The notes: generated by a model not told the origin, from the sequence alone. Counted from the stretch's first letter, positions 1 through 8,266 are shown. The stretch: 57,489 nt of DNA from Levilactobacillus parabrevis ATCC 53295 (GCF_001434055.1 NZ_AZCZ01000017.1:1-57489), one strand, 5' to 3'. Made by a program: numbers and translations.

Positions 1-204
1 ACAACAGATATTTTAGAACCTTTTTTGCTTGATAAACTTTTGTATCAAATGTTTGTTAGATGCATTAATGAGTTACGTAATTGGCTTGCCATTTAATCGA
101 TTGGTAAGTTATTGGATTCGTCAGTCAGTAGCTGGTGTTTTAAACTAAAATTAGTCGTGAGTATAGCAATCGACATGATGCGAAGGACTTGTTTTGAATT
201 TGAG
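1..204. other. AT-rich intergenic segment, no gene seen
   Basis: No coding frame with a ribosome binding site, no RNA gene and no clear terminator is visible. There are short direct repeats of the form GAATTTGA near 195-215 that run into the left arm of the structured element that follows. Confidence 0.5.
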
Positions 205-477
205 AGAATTTGAAAGGATTTGTTGCATTAATGCTGAATCCAAGCCGGAGGAAGTCAGGGATGGCGCCGGCCGTGACGGCGGTGTTAGGCCGGGTGATTG
301 ATTTCCCCCGGTCTTACAGCGTGGGACGCGTTTGGAAACTCGCCTGAACTTGGCGAGGTTTCAAACCGAGCCGGAAGCCAGTACTTTGGCTGCAGGCGGT
401 CCCCACAGCAGGCAGAACCCCTGACAGCCGCAGGCGACCAGTCTCGACAATCCCATCAGCAATGTGGCAAACAAACT
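205..477 (+). repeat. Structured element A1 (multi-helix intergenic family)
   Basis: This is one of seven related elements. A long imperfect outer arm (GTTGCATTAATGCTGA at 222-237 against 456-471) leads to P1 (GTCAGGG 254-260 with CCCTGAC 419-425). P2 is 281-294 with 305-320. The joining strands GTGGGAC (321-327) and GTCCCCAC (399-406) can pair. P3 is 330-344 with 352-366, and P4 lies at about 371-397. The block GGTCCCCACAGCAGGC is shared with most other copies. The short reading frames over it are by-products of GC-rich stems. Its function is unknown. It lies upstream of the first operon and does not overlap the gene. Confidence 0.85.
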
Positions 478-614
478 CAAAAATTTTAAAAATTTCATTG
501 TTTTCCGGCGAAATTGGGCGAAACTGCTTTATTCTGCGGCGTTTTTTGGTAACATGAACGTATAACCAAATGTTTTCAGCACAGGCTGGGGAACATGAGA
601 ATGAGGGATAATCC

Positions 615-1493
615 ATGGAAAATCAAGAACAGCAAGCCAATGCAGCCGATGCCCTGACGCAGGTAATCGCAGGTAAACTCGATTACTTAAGTACGATGCA
701 GGCAGCGGTTCAGCATGGCGATGACCGAAAAATCTACGAACTTCTTGATCAAGTTCGCTACTACCAAGAAGTAAAGAAGACCCGTGCTAACCGGTCCGTG
801 AACCATTTAGCCGAATTGGTCGACAACATTCATCCCCAAATTAGCCATTATTTGAGTGACAATTTAATCGATTATTTAGGCCACATTTACCCGTTCTTTT
901 ACTACGAAGAATTTACGACGGGGATGTTCCACATTTACTTTGGTAACTGGTGGGACCGGCGATTATTTGGTGACCTAGACGTCATCAATGTTCGTTTTGA
1001 GTTTGACAAGACCGAATACCAAAAGCTCCGCGATTCCTTCGGGCTGGAGGGCCAAGGCCAACGTTTGAACACGTCAAAGATTGAAGCTGTTTCCGCTGAA
1101 AGCGAAAAGCTACAGGAATTAGTCGATGCTCAGGCAACGCGGGACAACGAGAAGACTAAGCTGCGTGACCAGTTGAAGGAAAACAGTGGCAAGAGCAGCA
1201 TGCCATGGGAATCTGGCAAGGTTAAAGGCGAACGCCAAGAAATTATCGATCAATTGACGAAGCTGGCGGACGAGGACGAAAAGGCTCTGAACGCCCACAA
1301 ACAGATCAAGGAAAACGACGATAAGATTCTGGTCTTGTCCAAGGAAGATACGATTTTGAATTACGAAAAGCAAAGCATTCGCGATGCATTTGATGATTTT
1401 GAACATTTCGAGGCTCACAATGCTAGCTTGTATGCCGATTACTTGAACAGCCTATTGGGTAAGAGCGAGGGTGAGGTGACAGTCGATGATTAA
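615..1493 (+). CDS. Unknown protein with a central coiled-coil-like region (292 aa)
   Basis: I do not recognise this protein. It starts at an ATG preceded by GAGGG with suitable spacing. The N-terminal ~140 residues look globular and aromatic-rich (for example YPFFYYEEF and GNWWDRR). Residues ~150-260 are highly charged and heptad-like, suggesting a coiled coil, and the C-terminus is acidic. There is no signal peptide or membrane segment, so it is probably cytoplasmic. It is the first gene of a tight operon with another unknown protein (overlap of 8 bp) and a dUTPase-fold protein. That context hints at nucleotide or nucleic-acid housekeeping but does not prove it. The coiled coil could attract an SbcC-like label, but I see no Walker motifs, so I would not use that name. 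Confidence 0.8.
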   Translation: MENQEQQANAADALTQVIAGKLDYLSTMQAAVQHGDDRKIYELLDQVRYYQEVKKTRANRSVNHLAELVDNIHPQISHYLSDNLIDYLGHIYPFFYYEEFTTGMFHIYFGNWWDRRLFGDLDVINVRFEFDKTEYQKLRDSFGLEGQGQRLNTSKIEAVSAESEKLQELVDAQATRDNEKTKLRDQLKENSGKSSMPWESGKVKGERQEIIDQLTKLADEDEKALNAHKQIKENDDKILVLSKEDTILNYEKQSIRDAFDDFEHFEAHNASLYADYLNSLLGKSEGEVTVDD

Positions 1494-2427
1494 CGAAAAC
1501 GATCCATCCACGTTAACCACGAGCGGCCGCCTACTGAACTATAACGAAGCCATCAAGGACGGCCTGCAAACCGGGTTGACCTTTACGAAACTCATGGACC
1601 AGTTGATTCGGACGACCGATGCTGATGAACTGGTTAGTGCGGCCACGCAACTCGCCGACTTTCAATTGGACTCCGACTACGTTACATTTCCACACCAATA
1701 TAGTAATGCCGATTACTACCTGTTATTCATGTCACGGATGTTGGAATTGCACGATCAGGGTAGCCAAGTGATCTTGCAGTCACGTGATCACCGTGAAGAG
1801 TTGACGCAACAGTTGACGACGTTAGGCGATCGGGGAACCTTTAGTTTCCGCGTAGAATCCTCCGAAAATGGTGGGGTCTTCTACCGTGAACGGGCAACCG
1901 GTCAATCCTTGTTCTACCTGAACTTGGAACGCAAGATGTTCCGCTTCAACAGTCATGCGTTGACCCAACTCTTCATCATTGACCTGCACGAGACGGTTCC
2001 GGCCGAAACGGTTAAGACCTCCGTTCAGGTATTATTGGACTTTGCGCGTTACTTGAAGGAAGACTACGGTTATTCCGTGGACTTTAACATCTTGGACGCT
2101 GCTAACCGCCAGAACTATTCAGTTCGGGCCGCAGATTTGCCAGCAGGTATCGTCGACCGCTTGTTTGTGACGGCCGCTAAGAACGACTACATGCTGACGA
2201 ACGGTGTGAATGGTAACGGGGCCGAAATCGCGTTGGATAACAACGTGGTCGTGGATATCTTCAATAATCAATTGGAAGGTCAGCCCGAATGGGTCTTGAC
2301 CGTCCATGATGATGATCAGAAGATTTCCTGGTTCGATGTGCTACTGAAATACCCGTTCATGCGGGATTGGTACTTAGAAAATCTGACGGATCTGGAAATT
2401 AAGTCAGACCCACTCGTCTTTGAATAG
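1486..2427 (+). CDS. Unknown conserved-looking cytoplasmic protein (313 aa)
   Basis: I do not recognise this protein. Its ATG lies inside the end of the preceding gene, so the two are probably translationally coupled. It is a soluble, acidic mixed alpha/beta protein without signal peptide, transmembrane helices or any catalytic motif I can name. Aromatic and aspartate-rich stretches occur near the C-terminus (for example FMRDWYLENL). The dUTPase-like gene follows after 12 bp, so all three are likely one transcript. Coding statistics and operon position make it a real gene. Its function remains open. Confidence 0.8.
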   Translation: MINENDPSTLTTSGRLLNYNEAIKDGLQTGLTFTKLMDQLIRTTDADELVSAATQLADFQLDSDYVTFPHQYSNADYYLLFMSRMLELHDQGSQVILQSRDHREELTQQLTTLGDRGTFSFRVESSENGGVFYRERATGQSLFYLNLERKMFRFNSHALTQLFIIDLHETVPAETVKTSVQVLLDFARYLKEDYGYSVDFNILDAANRQNYSVRAADLPAGIVDRLFVTAAKNDYMLTNGVNGNGAEIALDNNVVVDIFNNQLEGQPEWVLTVHDDDQKISWFDVLLKYPFMRDWYLENLTDLEIKSDPLVFE

Positions 2428-2439
2428 GGGGTTCACGCG

Positions 2440-2982
2440 GTGTTAGAACTAGCAAAACTGGTACAGCAGTCCATCTCCTTAGATGAACAGATTACCCGGG
2501 ATAGAGACATTGAACTTCCCCGGAAGGTTCAAATCGAGAACGCCTACGTCGCACTGGATGTCGAATTGGCTGAAACGGCCAACACGTCCGAGTGGTTCAA
2601 GGTGTGGAAGACGCATCGTGGTAAGGCTGATGAAGGCCAAACGCCACGCCAGACCTTACTGACGGAGTATACCGATGCCATGGACTTTTTCTTCCTGGTC
2701 GCGGCCAAGAAAACCTGGACGCATCTGATTATGATCACCGAGGAGGACCTGAAGGGGCTGGAGAAGAGTCGGCCAGCTAAGGACCTTGATCAACAATACT
2801 TAATTCTAAAGCGCATGTTATTTAACAGCCACTTTGACCACCGACAAGAAGATTTCCGCCACGCTTGGCGGCTATTCTTGAAGTGGGGCTTTGTGGATTT
2901 CGGATTTAGCCAAGATGAGATTCAAACGGCTTATGAAGAAAAACGCAAAGTTAACCTGGATCGTCAGGCAAATGATTATTAG
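2440..2982 (+). CDS. dut: Dimeric all-alpha dUTP diphosphatase (MazG-superfamily fold)
   Basis: It probably hydrolyses dUTP to dUMP and pyrophosphate, limiting uracil in DNA and supplying dUMP for thymidylate synthesis. The family's paired acidic motifs are visible: VELAETAN at about residues 41-48 and, some 30 residues later, LLTEYTDAMDF. These correspond to the ExxE and ExxD metal-binding helices of all-alpha NTP pyrophosphatases. FKVWKT between them matches the family's FKyW-type segment. The length (180 aa) is normal. I chose the GTG at 2440, 12 bp after the previous stop, and a terminator follows. The fold assignment is firm; dUTP rather than another NTP as substrate is inferred from the family. 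Confidence 0.75.
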   Translation: MLELAKLVQQSISLDEQITRDRDIELPRKVQIENAYVALDVELAETANTSEWFKVWKTHRGKADEGQTPRQTLLTEYTDAMDFFFLVAAKKTWTHLIMITEEDLKGLEKSRPAKDLDQQYLILKRMLFNSHFDHRQEDFRHAWRLFLKWGFVDFGFSQDEIQTAYEEKRKVNLDRQANDY

Positions 2983-2996
2983 AATAGCAACAGTTC

Positions 2997-3027
2997 AAAA
3001 GGATCGCCCAATCGCCGGTCCTTTTTG
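2997..3027 (+). terminator. Intrinsic terminator after the dut operon
   Basis: A stem of the form AAAGGA..GCC closes with GGTCCTTT and runs into a T-tract, 14 bp after the dut stop codon. Confidence 0.8.
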
Positions 3028-3195
3028 CGTCTTCAGGAGAAGTTAAGCTTTTCACAGACTGGTTGATAGTATACGAGGGTGTCCTCGGTAGGAATGTGGG
3101 CTGTTATGGGCACCGTGTGTCAAATATGGTAACAGTCGCGATTATTAGGAGAAGACTGCTGGCATTTTTGAGTGGGGACTGTTAAAATGCAAGAG

Positions 3196-3300
3196 CTATG
3201 TGTTAAGAACTATTGATTAACATCACTATTACCTAATAGTTCTATATGTAATCGTAACTGTCCTAAAACTTTTAAATTATCGAAGACTGACAGTTACGGC
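3196..3300 (+). promoter_or_regulatory. Cluster of inverted repeats upstream of the TetR-type gene
   Basis: Three perfect inverted repeats occur in ~100 bp. They are TGTTAA (3201-3206) with TTAACA (3217-3222), GAACTATT (3207-3214) with AATAGTTC (3235-3242), and GTAACTGTC (3254-3262) with GACAGTTAC (3289-3297). They lie just upstream of the regulator, so they may be operators for autoregulation or folded leader hairpins. No other gene occupies the stretch from 3028 to 3343. Confidence 0.5.
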
Positions 3301-3343
3301 TGAATATTTATAAATTTCATGAACCAAAAGGGAGGGGACTCTT

Positions 3344-3973
3344 ATCAGTCACGTCGATCCACGGGTCGTTCGGACCAATGAACGGCTACGTCAAGCCCTA
3401 AGTGTTTTACTTGAAGATCATCAGTTAAGGGAAGTCTCCGTGCAAACACTGACGAAGACCGCTCAGATTACCCGCGGTACCTTTTATCTCCACTACAAAG
3501 ACAAGGCCGACTTCCTCCTGCAAACGGAGCGACAGGTCGTGGACGAGTGGTTCTTTCACGCTGAAACGATTACGGCGGTTACTGACACCAATACGGCTGC
3601 AGGCGTTTTACAGGTGACCGGATTTGATCTGAATGCTGCACTGGAGTATGCGGACAAGCACCATCAGATTCTGGCCACATTGTTTGATACCCAGTTCCCA
3701 CATTTCCGGGAATATTTACTGGCTACGCTGATTCAGAAGCTGTACCAGTTTGGTTTGAACTTTGAGGGGAAACAACAAAACTTTCACATGACGGAAAACG
3801 AAATTCCGGCCAGCTATCTGGCGTCTGCTTTCATGGGGATGATCATGCAGTGGCTGGCCGATGACCGGCGCTTCAGTTATAGCCATCTGGGCCGTAGCTT
3901 TGCGGCACTGTTGCCCAGCCCCGAAGCAACGCGGCTACGTGAGTGGTTCATCACGTGTAACCTGGAGAAGTAA
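3344..3973 (+). CDS. TetR/AcrR-type transcriptional regulator, apparent ATC start
   Basis: The N-terminal helix-turn-helix is typical of TetR: an arginine-rich first helix, then TLTKTAQITRGTFYLHYKDK, where the recognition helix ends in TFYLHY. The effector-binding half (~130 residues) is of the kind found in Lactobacillaceae regulators. The frame opens after TGA at 3320-3322 and has no ATG, GTG or TTG before GTG at 3440, which would remove the first ~32 residues of the DNA-binding domain. The ATC at 3344 lies 7 nt after a GGAGG (3332-3336) and restores a full-length protein of 209 residues. The target genes are unknown; the upstream inverted repeats suggest autoregulation. Confidence 0.7.
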   Translation: MSHVDPRVVRTNERLRQALSVLLEDHQLREVSVQTLTKTAQITRGTFYLHYKDKADFLLQTERQVVDEWFFHAETITAVTDTNTAAGVLQVTGFDLNAALEYADKHHQILATLFDTQFPHFREYLLATLIQKLYQFGLNFEGKQQNFHMTENEIPASYLASAFMGMIMQWLADDRRFSYSHLGRSFAALLPSPEATRLREWFITCNLEK

Positions 3974-4052
3974 GCGTCAGGTGTTTCGGCCTATAGCGAT
4001 AACGTTCTAATTTAAAACAGGTCGTTGTTTTCACCCGAATTGAAAATAAAGC

Positions 4053-4081
4053 TTGACGTGAGAAATCCTATCAAGTATAAT
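4053..4081 (+). promoter_or_regulatory. Strong sigma-70-type promoter of the rplU operon
   Basis: TTGACG and TATAAT are separated by exactly 17 bp. The L21 leader begins just downstream. Confidence 0.85.
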
Positions 4082-4086
4082 TTTCA

Positions 4087-4195
4087 TGTTGTATTTGTGG
4101 ACTTCCACAGCTGCAACCGCTCGGGACAAGTCATTAAGTTTTCCGCTTGCGGAGCACTTGTTTTCGGCGAGTCTAAGTCTAAAATTATAAGGAGG
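4087..4195 (+). ncRNA. Ribosomal protein L21 leader (autoregulatory mRNA leader)
   Basis: Between the promoter and rplU is a ~110-nt untranslated, hairpin-rich segment with CCACAGCTGCAACCGCTCGG and a GC-rich hairpin around TCCGCTTGCGGA. Position and appearance match the L21 leader found ahead of rplU-ysxB-rpmA in Firmicutes, which is thought to bind a ribosomal protein and set operon expression. Assignment is by eye and synteny. Confidence 0.7.
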
Positions 4196-4204
4196 TGCAC
4201 ACAC

Positions 4205-4513
4205 ATGTACGCAATTATCGTAACTGGCGGCAAGCAGTACAAGGTCGAAGCAGGCCAAGCTGTTTACGTCGAAAAGTTGAACGTTGAAGCTGGTGAAAAG
4301 GTTACTTTTGACCAAGTTGTCTTTGTCGGTGGCGAAACGCCTAAGATCGGGACGCCAACTGTTGCAGGTGCAACTGTTACTGGAACTGTTGAAAAGCAGG
4401 GTCTGGAAAAGAAAGTTGTTACTTACAAGTACAAGGCCAAGAAGGGCCAACATACGAAGAAGGGTCACCGTCAACCATATACCAAGGTTGTCGTTGATGC
4501 TATCAACGCTTAA
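4205..4513 (+). CDS. rplU: Large ribosomal subunit protein bL21
   Basis: It is a 23S rRNA-binding protein of the 50S subunit. The sequence begins [14 protein letters not shown], the classic L21 start, and ends in a basic tail with [14 protein letters not shown]. Length (102 aa) is normal. I chose ATG 4205 behind AAGGAGG; the frame stays open upstream, but that part belongs to the leader. It is the first gene of the rplU-prp-rpmA operon. Confidence 0.97.
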   Translation: MYAIIVTGGKQYKVEAGQAVYVEKLNVEAGEKVTFDQVVFVGGETPKIGTPTVAGATVTGTVEKQGLEKKVVTYKYKAKKGQHTKKGHRQPYTKVVVDAINA

Positions 4514-4541
4514 GCCTAAAGATTAAAGAGAGGCGATCTCG

Positions 4542-4880
4542 ATGATTCACGCGACGTTCCATCACGGAGCTAACCGAATCGATTCATTCCAAATCACTGG
4601 CCATGCTGACTCAGGTGAGTATGGTCAAGACATTGTTTGTGCCGCAGTATCGGTGCTTGCGATCACGACCGTCAACAGCTTGCAACGAATCGCTAAGATT
4701 CCGGTGCAAGTCGACAACCGCGATCAGGAAGGTGGCTTTCTGGAAGTCCACCTCCCACCAAAGCTGGAAGCAACGGCTGAACTTAAGGGACAAACGCTCC
4801 TCCAGAGTTTTGCGGATGGGTTAAGAGATGTCGCCACAAATTACGCGGATTTTGTTAAATTCGCAGAAACCAAAGATTAA
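4542..4880 (+). CDS. prp: Ribosomal-processing cysteine protease Prp
   Basis: It removes the N-terminal extension of bL27, which is essential in Firmicutes that make an extended L27. The predicted catalytic pair is visible: the His of TGHADSG (~residue 21) and the Cys of DIVCAAVS (~residue 34). Length (112 aa) fits the YsxB/Prp family. It sits between rplU and its substrate gene rpmA, the conserved arrangement. The rpmA product in this window carries the matching cleavage motif. Confidence 0.95.
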   Translation: MIHATFHHGANRIDSFQITGHADSGEYGQDIVCAAVSVLAITTVNSLQRIAKIPVQVDNRDQEGGFLEVHLPPKLEATAELKGQTLLQSFADGLRDVATNYADFVKFAETKD

Positions 4881-4898
4881 TTTGCGGAGGTGAAACTT

Positions 4899-5198
4899 AT
4901 GCTGATGAACATGAACTTACAATTCTTCTCTCACCATAAAGGTGGTGGGTCTACTGCTAACGGTCGTGACTCTGCTGGTCGTCGTCTTGGGACGAAGGCT
5001 GCTGATGGCTCAACTGTTACCGGTGGTTCTATCCTCTACCGTCAACGTGGTACGCACATCTACCCTGGTGTGAACGTAGGCCGCGGTGGGGATGATACTT
5101 TGTTTGCTAAGGTTGCTGGCGTTGTTAAATTCGAACGTCTTGGCCGTGACAAGCGTCAAGTATCCGTATACCCAGTTACTGAAGAAGTAGCTAAATAA
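4899..5198 (+). CDS. rpmA: Large ribosomal subunit protein bL27 (with cleavable extension)
   Basis: It is the 50S protein whose N-terminus reaches the peptidyl transferase centre. The precursor begins [18 protein letters not shown]. Prp is expected to cut after NLQFF to expose the functional SHHKGGG start. I chose ATG 4899, 9 nt after GGAGG; the GTG at 4890 is too close to the ribosome binding site, and the later ATG of MNLQFF is an alternative. A terminator follows. Confidence 0.96.
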   Translation: MLMNMNLQFFSHHKGGGSTANGRDSAGRRLGTKAADGSTVTGGSILYRQRGTHIYPGVNVGRGGDDTLFAKVAGVVKFERLGRDKRQVSVYPVTEEVAK

Positions 5199-5220
5199 CA
5201 CGAGGTTTTCCTCGTACGAC

Positions 5221-5269
5221 TGAAGAGCTTGAGGCGAGACCAATTCGCTTTAAGCTCTTCTTTCTCTCT
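5221..5269 (+). terminator. Intrinsic terminator of the rplU operon
   Basis: GAAGAGCTTGAGGCGA pairs with TCGCTTTAAGCTCTTC and is followed by a T/C-rich tail. Confidence 0.85.
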
Positions 5270-5288
5270 CTAAAATGAAAGGCGTTCC

Positions 5289-5430
5289 GTCAGGCTCGTG
5301 TGAGCTGGTGGTGATGAACGTTTCTCGAACTGGCTGTCAGTGGCCGCTCATCGCAACTGAAGAAACTGGTCGACTTTGGGCCAGCTACATATCTTTTTTG
5401 GTTACGATGGGCGGCGCACGGGCCGGTGAT
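5289..5430. repeat. Long imperfect fold-back between rpmA and pepP
   Basis: This stretch has no convincing gene. It contains nested complementary segments: GGCTCGTG near 5293 with CACGGGCC near 5420, AGCTGG with CCAGCT (about 5306-5385), and GATGA with TCATC inside. It resembles the other intergenic fold-backs in length and position but lacks their conserved loop motifs. Confidence 0.4.
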
Positions 5431-5480
5431 TTCTCTAGCAGGGGTTGCCGTTTTCCTATAAAATGGTACGCTTACCAGGG

Positions 5481-5509
5481 AAGTCGTCAGGCAAGACGAC
5501 GGCTTTTAT
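5481..5509 (+). terminator. Terminator-like hairpin upstream of pepP
   Basis: AAGTCGTC and GACGAC flank a 6-nt loop and are followed by GGCTTTTAT. It ends ~100 bp before pepP, so it is either the end of a short upstream transcript or an attenuator. A TATAAAAT-type -10 lies nearby at about 5458. Confidence 0.5.
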
Positions 5510-5613
5510 CGCTGATAGTTGGGACAATGGGGTCTTGTGGGCGTTGCCCAGCTACACGGTGAAAGTCTTACCAGAATCAAATTCATCTCTAAAATAGCAA
5601 AGGGGTTGAGTTG

Positions 5614-6678
5614 ATGTCGACTAGAATCGAACGGTTACAAGCACAGTTTGACCGGCTCAGTATCGATAGTTTCTTGGTGTCCAGTGCAAGCAACCAGCAG
5701 TATCTAGCTGGTGCGAGCGTTGAGGGTGGCGATGGCTATCTTTTGGTAACGGCTAAGGATGCCGTATTCATTACCGATGCTCGGTATCTGACGGAATTGA
5801 AGGCAACCATTCCAGACATGCCACTAGCAATCACGCGGGACTATCTGCAGGCCGCTAACGACCATTTACAGGCCGTAGGGGCCACCGTACTCGGAATTGA
5901 GGATAGTTTATCCTTGAACGAGTATCAGTGGTTAGACGAGCATCTGTGGACGGACATCGTGCCGTTGGCTGGCGTCGTGGATAATTTACGGCAGATCAAG
6001 GAACCGGCTGAGATTGCGGCGATTCGCAAGGCCACTGCCTTGACCAGTCAAGGGGTGACGGCGTTGTTTGATCAGCTCCACGTGGGCATGAGCGAACGGC
6101 AAGCCGCACAATGGCTGGAACGGTGGATGGGTGACCACGGGTCGACCGGTACGAGCTTCGATACCATCGTGGCGAGTGGCAAACGGTCGGCCTGGCCGCA
6201 CGGGTCTGCCAGCGACAAACTGTTGGCGGATCATGACATGGTCACTATCGACTGTGGCTTCTACGTGGACGGGTATACGTCTGATGTCACCCGGACGGTG
6301 GCGTTGGGTGACCCCGGTGAGCTGCTCAAGTCAGCTTATCAGGCCGTTCAAACGACCCAGGAAAAGATCATGGCAGCTGTCAAACCCGGTGTGACCGGTG
6401 GCGAGCTCGATAAAATCGGACGCGACTACCTGACCACACAGGGTTACGGCGAGGCCTTCATTCACGGGACCGGCCATGGTATTGGACTGGATATTCATGA
6501 GGGGCCGAACATTGGTCGTGGCTGGCCCGACGTGATGGCAGCTAATGAAGTCATTACGGTCGAACCTGGTGTGTACTTTGCGGATCAGGGTGGTCTGCGG
6601 ATCGAAGACGATTTATTGGTGACGCCAGAGGGTCACGAGACGCTGACGACGGCACCACGGAATTTAATTATTCTGTAA
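5614..6678 (+). CDS. pepP: M24-family Xaa-Pro aminopeptidase
   Basis: It is a cytoplasmic metallopeptidase that removes N-terminal residues linked to proline. The N-terminal creatinase-like domain (~1-125) is followed by the pita-bread catalytic domain. Metal-ligand motifs are visible: TIDCGFYVDGYTSDVTRT (two Asp), HGTGHGIGLDIHE (His and Glu) and the terminal GLRIEDDLLVT (Glu). Length (354 aa) is normal. ATG 5614 sits 8 nt after GGGG; the adjacent TTG is less likely. The efp gene follows, a common pairing in Firmicutes, but efp has its own promoter. Confidence 0.93.
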   Translation: MSTRIERLQAQFDRLSIDSFLVSSASNQQYLAGASVEGGDGYLLVTAKDAVFITDARYLTELKATIPDMPLAITRDYLQAANDHLQAVGATVLGIEDSLSLNEYQWLDEHLWTDIVPLAGVVDNLRQIKEPAEIAAIRKATALTSQGVTALFDQLHVGMSERQAAQWLERWMGDHGSTGTSFDTIVASGKRSAWPHGSASDKLLADHDMVTIDCGFYVDGYTSDVTRTVALGDPGELLKSAYQAVQTTQEKIMAAVKPGVTGGELDKIGRDYLTTQGYGEAFIHGTGHGIGLDIHEGPNIGRGWPDVMAANEVITVEPGVYFADQGGLRIEDDLLVTPEGHETLTTAPRNLIIL

Positions 6679-6692
6679 GTCACACGCTCATC

Positions 6693-6722
6693 TTGCTTTT
6701 TATGGGTAAAAATTGATATTAT
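6693..6722 (+). promoter_or_regulatory. Promoter for efp
   Basis: TTGCTT and TATTAT are separated by 18 bp and lie ~35 bp before the efp ribosome binding site. Confidence 0.65.
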
Positions 6723-6755
6723 AAAGAGGACATATTTTAGGAGGCTGACAACATT

Positions 6756-7316
6756 ATGGCAATTTCTACTGCTGATTTTAAAAATGGTTTAACTATCGAA
6801 GTCGATCACGCAATCTGGCGGATCGTTGAATTCCAACACGTAAAGCCAGGTAAGGGTGGCGCTTTCGTTCGTTCAAAGCTAAAGAACTTACGGACGGGTG
6901 CTGTGCAAGAAAAGACTTTCCGTGCCGGTGCTAAGATGGAACGCGCTGACATCCAAACGCGTTCAATGCAATACCTTTACGAAGACGCTGACAACCGGGT
7001 CTTCATGGATACGGACAACTTCGAACAAATCGAAGTGTCTGACGACCAAATCAAGGCACAATTGCCTTACTTGCAAGAAAACATGAACGTTGACTTGGTA
7101 CAATTTGGTAACGAAGTTCTCGGTATCGAAGTACCAAACACCGTTGTTTTGGAAGTTACGGCTACTGAACCTGGTATCAAGGGGAACACCGCTTCTGGTG
7201 GTTCCAAGCCTGCTACCATGAACACTGGCTTAGTCGTTCAAGTGCCATTCTTCGTTAACGAAGGCGACAAGCTCTCCATCAACACGACTGATGGTACCTA
7301 CATTTCTCGTGCCTAA
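6756..7316 (+). CDS. efp: Elongation factor P
   Basis: It rescues ribosomes stalled on polyproline stretches. All three beta-barrel domains are present in 186 residues. The domain I loop reads [12 protein letters not shown], with the tip basic residue at the usual modification position (~32). The C-terminal signature [17 protein letters not shown] matches the family's GD.i.i.T..g.Y..R pattern. ATG 6756 follows AGGAGG. It heads an efp-yqhY-nusB cluster. Confidence 0.97.
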   Translation: MAISTADFKNGLTIEVDHAIWRIVEFQHVKPGKGGAFVRSKLKNLRTGAVQEKTFRAGAKMERADIQTRSMQYLYEDADNRVFMDTDNFEQIEVSDDQIKAQLPYLQENMNVDLVQFGNEVLGIEVPNTVVLEVTATEPGIKGNTASGGSKPATMNTGLVVQVPFFVNEGDKLSINTTDGTYISRA

Positions 7317-7353
7317 GTTTTCATACGTTTAAACAGTAAGGGAGGGTCAACGA

Positions 7354-7794
7354 ATGGCAGAAGATACTAATATCATTTTAGAATCAAAGGAACCCGCACT
7401 GGGTAAGATCGAAGTGGCGCCACAAGTCCTCGAAATCATCGTCGGCATTGCGGCTAGCCAAACTGAAGGCGTTGCGCGGATGCGTGGTTCACTGGCAAAC
7501 AGCGTCACGGAGCTTTTGGGTCGCAAAGAACAACACGGTAAGGGCGTTAAGCTCGTGTTTGATGGCGACGAACTAGCAGTTGATGTGTACGTTTACTTGA
7601 ATTACGGGGTAGCGGTTCCCAAGGTTGCCTTGGCCATTCAAGATAGCGTGAAGCAACAATTGTTGTTCATGACGGACCTCGATTTACGTGAAGTAAACGT
7701 TCACGTGGAAGGCGTCATTCCCGAAAAGACGGCGCAACAGGTTGATCCAGATAACCTGTTCAACCAGAGCGATGAAGGAGACAGTGACCAATAG
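7354..7794 (+). CDS. Asp23/Gls24-family protein (YqhY-like)
   Basis: It is a small acidic cytoplasmic protein of the Asp23 (DUF322) family. The core (residues ~18-120) shows the family pattern: EVAPQVLEIIVGIAASQTEGV, a variable loop, then VDVYVYLNYGVAVPKVA and LREVNVHVEGV. The extended acidic tail is typical of YqhY. In Firmicutes this paralog is linked to acetyl-CoA carboxylase genes and nusB. Here it lies between efp and nusB and overlaps nusB by 1 bp. A second family member, YloU, is at 32582. The precise biochemical role is not established. Confidence 0.88.
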   Translation: MAEDTNIILESKEPALGKIEVAPQVLEIIVGIAASQTEGVARMRGSLANSVTELLGRKEQHGKGVKLVFDGDELAVDVYVYLNYGVAVPKVALAIQDSVKQQLLFMTDLDLREVNVHVEGVIPEKTAQQVDPDNLFNQSDEGDSDQ

Positions 7795-8225
7795 TGACAC
7801 TTACACGACATCAAATTCGGGAACGCGCATTTCAAATGCTCTTTGCATTGAACGCCAATCCCGAAGCTGATCAAGACGCGTTGTACCAACGTGTTCTGAC
7901 CGATGACCCGAACCAAACCGTTCCCGTGCCCGCCTACCTGACCACGTTAGTGCAAGGTGTTTTGGCAAACCAACCCGAGTTGGATGCCCAAATCGACCAG
8001 TACTTGAGTACCGGTTGGCAATTAAAGCGGATCGCAAAGACCGACCTGGTCATTATGCGTATCGCTTTCTTTGAAATCGCGCACGTGGAAGAAGTGCCGA
8101 ACCGAGTTGCCGTTAACGAAGCCTTGGAATTAGCCAAGAACTTCAGTGACGACCGTTCACGGCGCTTCATCAACGGGGTCCTCGCCCATACTCTGGACGG
8201 CGATTCCGCTGATTCACAAGCTTAA
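7794..8225 (+). CDS. nusB: Transcription antitermination factor NusB
   Basis: It binds boxA RNA together with S10 to promote processive rRNA transcription. The all-helical family pattern is clear: the N-terminal RHQIRERAFQMLFALN, and the C-terminal VPNRVAVNEALELAKNF and RRFINGVLAHTL. Length (143 aa) is normal. It starts at a GTG that shares one base with the preceding TAG stop, so it is likely translationally coupled. A terminator follows immediately. Confidence 0.95.
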   Translation: MTLTRHQIRERAFQMLFALNANPEADQDALYQRVLTDDPNQTVPVPAYLTTLVQGVLANQPELDAQIDQYLSTGWQLKRIAKTDLVIMRIAFFEIAHVEEVPNRVAVNEALELAKNFSDDRSRRFINGVLAHTLDGDSADSQA

Positions 8226-8233
8226 GCTAAGAG

Positions 8234-8266
8234 ACCGACTGTCCTTTTGGGACGGCCGGTTTTTTG
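8234..8266 (+). terminator. Intrinsic terminator after nusB
   Basis: ACCGACTGTCC and GGGACGGCCGGT flank a TTTT loop and run into TTTTTTG. Confidence 0.9.
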
